This document shows positions 62,205-64,000 of a DNA stretch of 64,000 bases, piece after piece. The stretch spans positions 62,001 through 126,000 of the forward strand of contig NW_026731680.1 in NCBI RefSeq assembly GCF_028476545.1, read 5' to 3'. The stretch comes from Physella acuta. Lineage: Eukaryota; Mollusca; Gastropoda; Physidae. The notes beneath the pieces are model-generated. The model searched no databases. It was given only the letters and a program-made list of their open reading frames with translations, and was not told the DNA's origin. The position numbers and the translations under genes are program-made. Position 1 is the first letter of the stretch. Every line of letters begins with the position of its first letter.

Positions 62205-62784
62205 AATAAATTTTTTCCACATTAACGTTGAATTTGAGCGAATTATGTTCATACACATGAATGGATTTTTAAAACATTTCTTTTTTGATAAATCATGTTC
62301 ATGAAGTTTACCTTGCAACTTCGTTCCATAATTGATAACTGATGCATGGAACAAAGTAGTATAACCAATGTGCAACATTTGGTGGTGACATAAAATCTTG
62401 TGCGGGGTGTATTGATATTCCAATCAGCGGACGAACAGGACCACGCCAGCCCGCTAGATGGCGTTGGTGTCTTGGGTAGTCTATGTAAAGCTTTTTATCA
62501 GATGAGCCTGTCTCCCATTGACAGTGATGTTTGTGTGTAAAGCAAATGTTTGTTTATGTAAACATTGAAAAAGTGAATGCTCGAGACTGAGCAAAATGAC
62601 GCTCGATTCTTGATGCCTTGCGAGCCAATGGGTGTTGAGAGATGATGATGATGATGGTGATAATAAAGATGATGTTGAAATAAAAAAAAATGAAAAAAGC
62701 AACAGAAAAATATTTAAAAATACATCCGAAAAATGAATTAAAATGAGTTGCACAAAATAAAACTCACCCAACCACTGGCGACGA
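62205..62784. other. Unassigned DNA with (GAT)n
   Basis: A GATGATGATGATGATG stretch (62641-62675) follows GATTCTTGATGCCTTGCGAG. This could be the 3' end of a LINE copy, but there is no protein match long enough to say so. Confidence 0.4.
62451..62464 (+). promoter_or_regulatory. CTCF-like binding motif
   Basis: CCGCTAGATGGCGT agrees with the bilaterian CTCF core, CCRSYAGRKGGCR in degenerate form, at nearly every position. The surrounding GACCACGCCAGC and GTTGGTGTCTTG make a GC-rich island in AT-rich DNA. Binding is inference. Confidence 0.4.
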
Positions 62785-62872
62785 CGTGGTCGAGCGAGAG
62801 AACATATGTTTGCTAATCCAAATGTCCCAAGTTCGTACCCCGGACTAAAGAGTGAACAAAAGAACTCTAAAA
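62785..62872 (+). mobile_element. SINE family A, tRNA-like head only
   Basis: GACGTGGTCGAGCGAGAGAA (A-box side) and CAAGTTCGTACCCCGG (B-box side), followed by a few bases of body. The minus-strand frame of 186 codons running across this region is therefore repeat-derived and not a gene. Confidence 0.7.
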
Positions 62873-63038
62873 TTAAACAACTGCCGCAATTCTTCAGACT
62901 GCATTTTGGTTGGTCTAAGTTGAATAAGACTTCGTTAATTACATTCGGCAAATATCGGTAACGTATTGAATGCACACGACAAACGCCACAAGAAAAGCCA
63001 CGGACACGCTTAGTGTGAGTGACCGATAACAGATCTCG

Positions 63039-63120
63039 CACAACAACAACAACAACAGCAACAACAACAGCAACAGCAACAAAAGCAGCAGCAACAAAAG
63101 CAACAGCAACAACAACAATA
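63039..63120 (+). repeat. (CAA)n/(CAG)n trinucleotide repeat
   Basis: CAACAACAACAGCAACAA-type repeat of about 80 bases. A translated frame would be Gln-rich or Thr/Asn/Ala-rich, but stops lie close by on both sides and no splice-bounded exon is apparent. Confidence 0.92.
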
Positions 63121-64000
63121 GATTGTTAAATAATTTATTTCATTGTCCACCCCTTAGTGTAGGTCTGTGTTGTGAATGTGAATAGTTAAAAGGATTTTTC
63201 CTTCTAGTTTATTTAAGCTTAACACAAAATGTCTCTTAAACGTAAACACGTTCTAATACAGTGAAACACAAAAAAGTCTATTAAAAATAAACACATCTTA
63301 TTAAAGTTGAACACCATCTATTAAAGATATTAAACGAAGCATCTGTAATAATGCGCCTTTTTAAATAAGAAAAATGTTCATGATGTATCACAAACAAAAG
63401 AACTCATGTATGACGCAAACTAATTTGCAAAGTTTTAAAAATATGTTTCATGATGTATGTATGGCTTTATGACTAAAGCATAATTACATTCTAAAAAACA
63501 ATTAAATCTAATGTGCAGATGTATCATTTTGGCTGCTATTTCATGACTAAAATTGTTTTCCATTCTAAACCAAAGCTTAAAATAAAATAGTTCATTAGCT
63601 TGGTGCAAACAGCCGTTTCCATTCCGTTACAAATAAAATAGTTCTTCAATTTCCAAAGTTCGAAAGTTTATACATGTATGCTTTGTATTTATTCAGTTAA
63701 ATAAAAATAAAAGTTTGCTTTCTAGTATACAATTAAACTGTCGCAAAATATATTTTATATTCTGCACATGGGGCTAATTAAATATTAATTACTGTGACAC
63801 TAAATAACAACAGGAAATAGTGTAATGTAGTGTAGCGTTAAAACATTGTAACACATGCTAAGATACAGATCTTTGTACAGTTTCTCTGACGTTTAATTAT
63901 CCGAGGTCGTTGTATACGTAATTGCACGAATCGTGGTGTTGTTGTATTGATTGTGAACTGTCGTTAATAATAAACTTTGACGTTTTACTATTTCAAACTA
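63121..64000. other. AT-rich DNA, no gene seen
   Basis: Short direct repeats such as the AACACA..TCTATTAAAG words at 63235-63325, and a loose duplication around TTCATGATGTATCAC / TTCATGATGTATGTA (63379 and 63447). Nothing else is recognised. Confidence 0.5.

Noticed and set aside
62481-63041. 186-codon minus-strand open frame
   Set aside because: It crosses a SINE head, a (GAT)n repeat and AT-rich DNA, and has no domain or consistent composition.

Overview
This window is animal nuclear DNA, most likely from an invertebrate and plausibly a mollusc or another lophotrochozoan. It is AT-rich and repeat-dense, with no operon or bacterial gene structure. It holds tRNA-derived SINEs, hAT-type MITEs with 8-bp target-site duplications (TSDs), one non-LTR retrotransposon fragment, many (AT)n/(CA)n microsatellites and more than thirty G or C homopolymers. 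The organism call is inference from repeat types, not from a diagnostic gene. I find no complete protein gene, no rRNA, no convincing tRNA gene, no CRISPR array and no LTR or Polinton-like element. The sequence reads as intergenic or deep-intronic DNA.

Layout. 1-6.7 kb: AT-rich DNA with a hAT MITE (1134-1351), a hAT-like end (2092-2147), a terminal-inverted-repeat (TIR) element (3655-4122), a second MITE family (4633-4794) and a copy of a third (6538). 7.2-10.5 kb: a 1-kb 14-bp minisatellite with higher-order structure, an 11-bp array, a MITE carrying an expanded (AT)n, and a degenerate 20-bp array. 10.9-17 kb: MITEs, two SINE families, long (CA)n(TA)n tracts and a 40-bp-arm hairpin at 14401. 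18.1-22.6 kb: SINEs, a 600-bp 15-bp array, and a SINE split by a MITE. 24.4-25.9 kb: a CpG-rich segment that could be a promoter or first exon. 26-42 kb: mostly AT-rich DNA with scattered repeats and a few possible regulatory motifs. 42-57 kb: a second, inverted copy of the first MITE, small tandem arrays, further SINEs and a LINE 3' fragment. 57.5-62.2 kb: a run of tandem arrays, ending beside a candidate coding exon at 61264-61365. 62-64 kb: a CTCF-like motif, a SINE fragment and AT-rich DNA.

The most interesting place is 60.5-61.4 kb. A short exon-like segment (34 codons, flanked by AG and GTAAG, same phase at both ends) is preceded by an array in which the intron/exon junction itself is duplicated. 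There are six identical copies of the 3' splice site plus the first bases of the exon, and one older diverged copy, spaced by 80 + 29k bp. Other notable signals are mobile elements that carry the seeds of microsatellites and G-tracts, and MITEs inserted into SINEs with intact 8-bp duplications. Almost every long open frame here is a by-product of a tandem array and should not be annotated as a gene.
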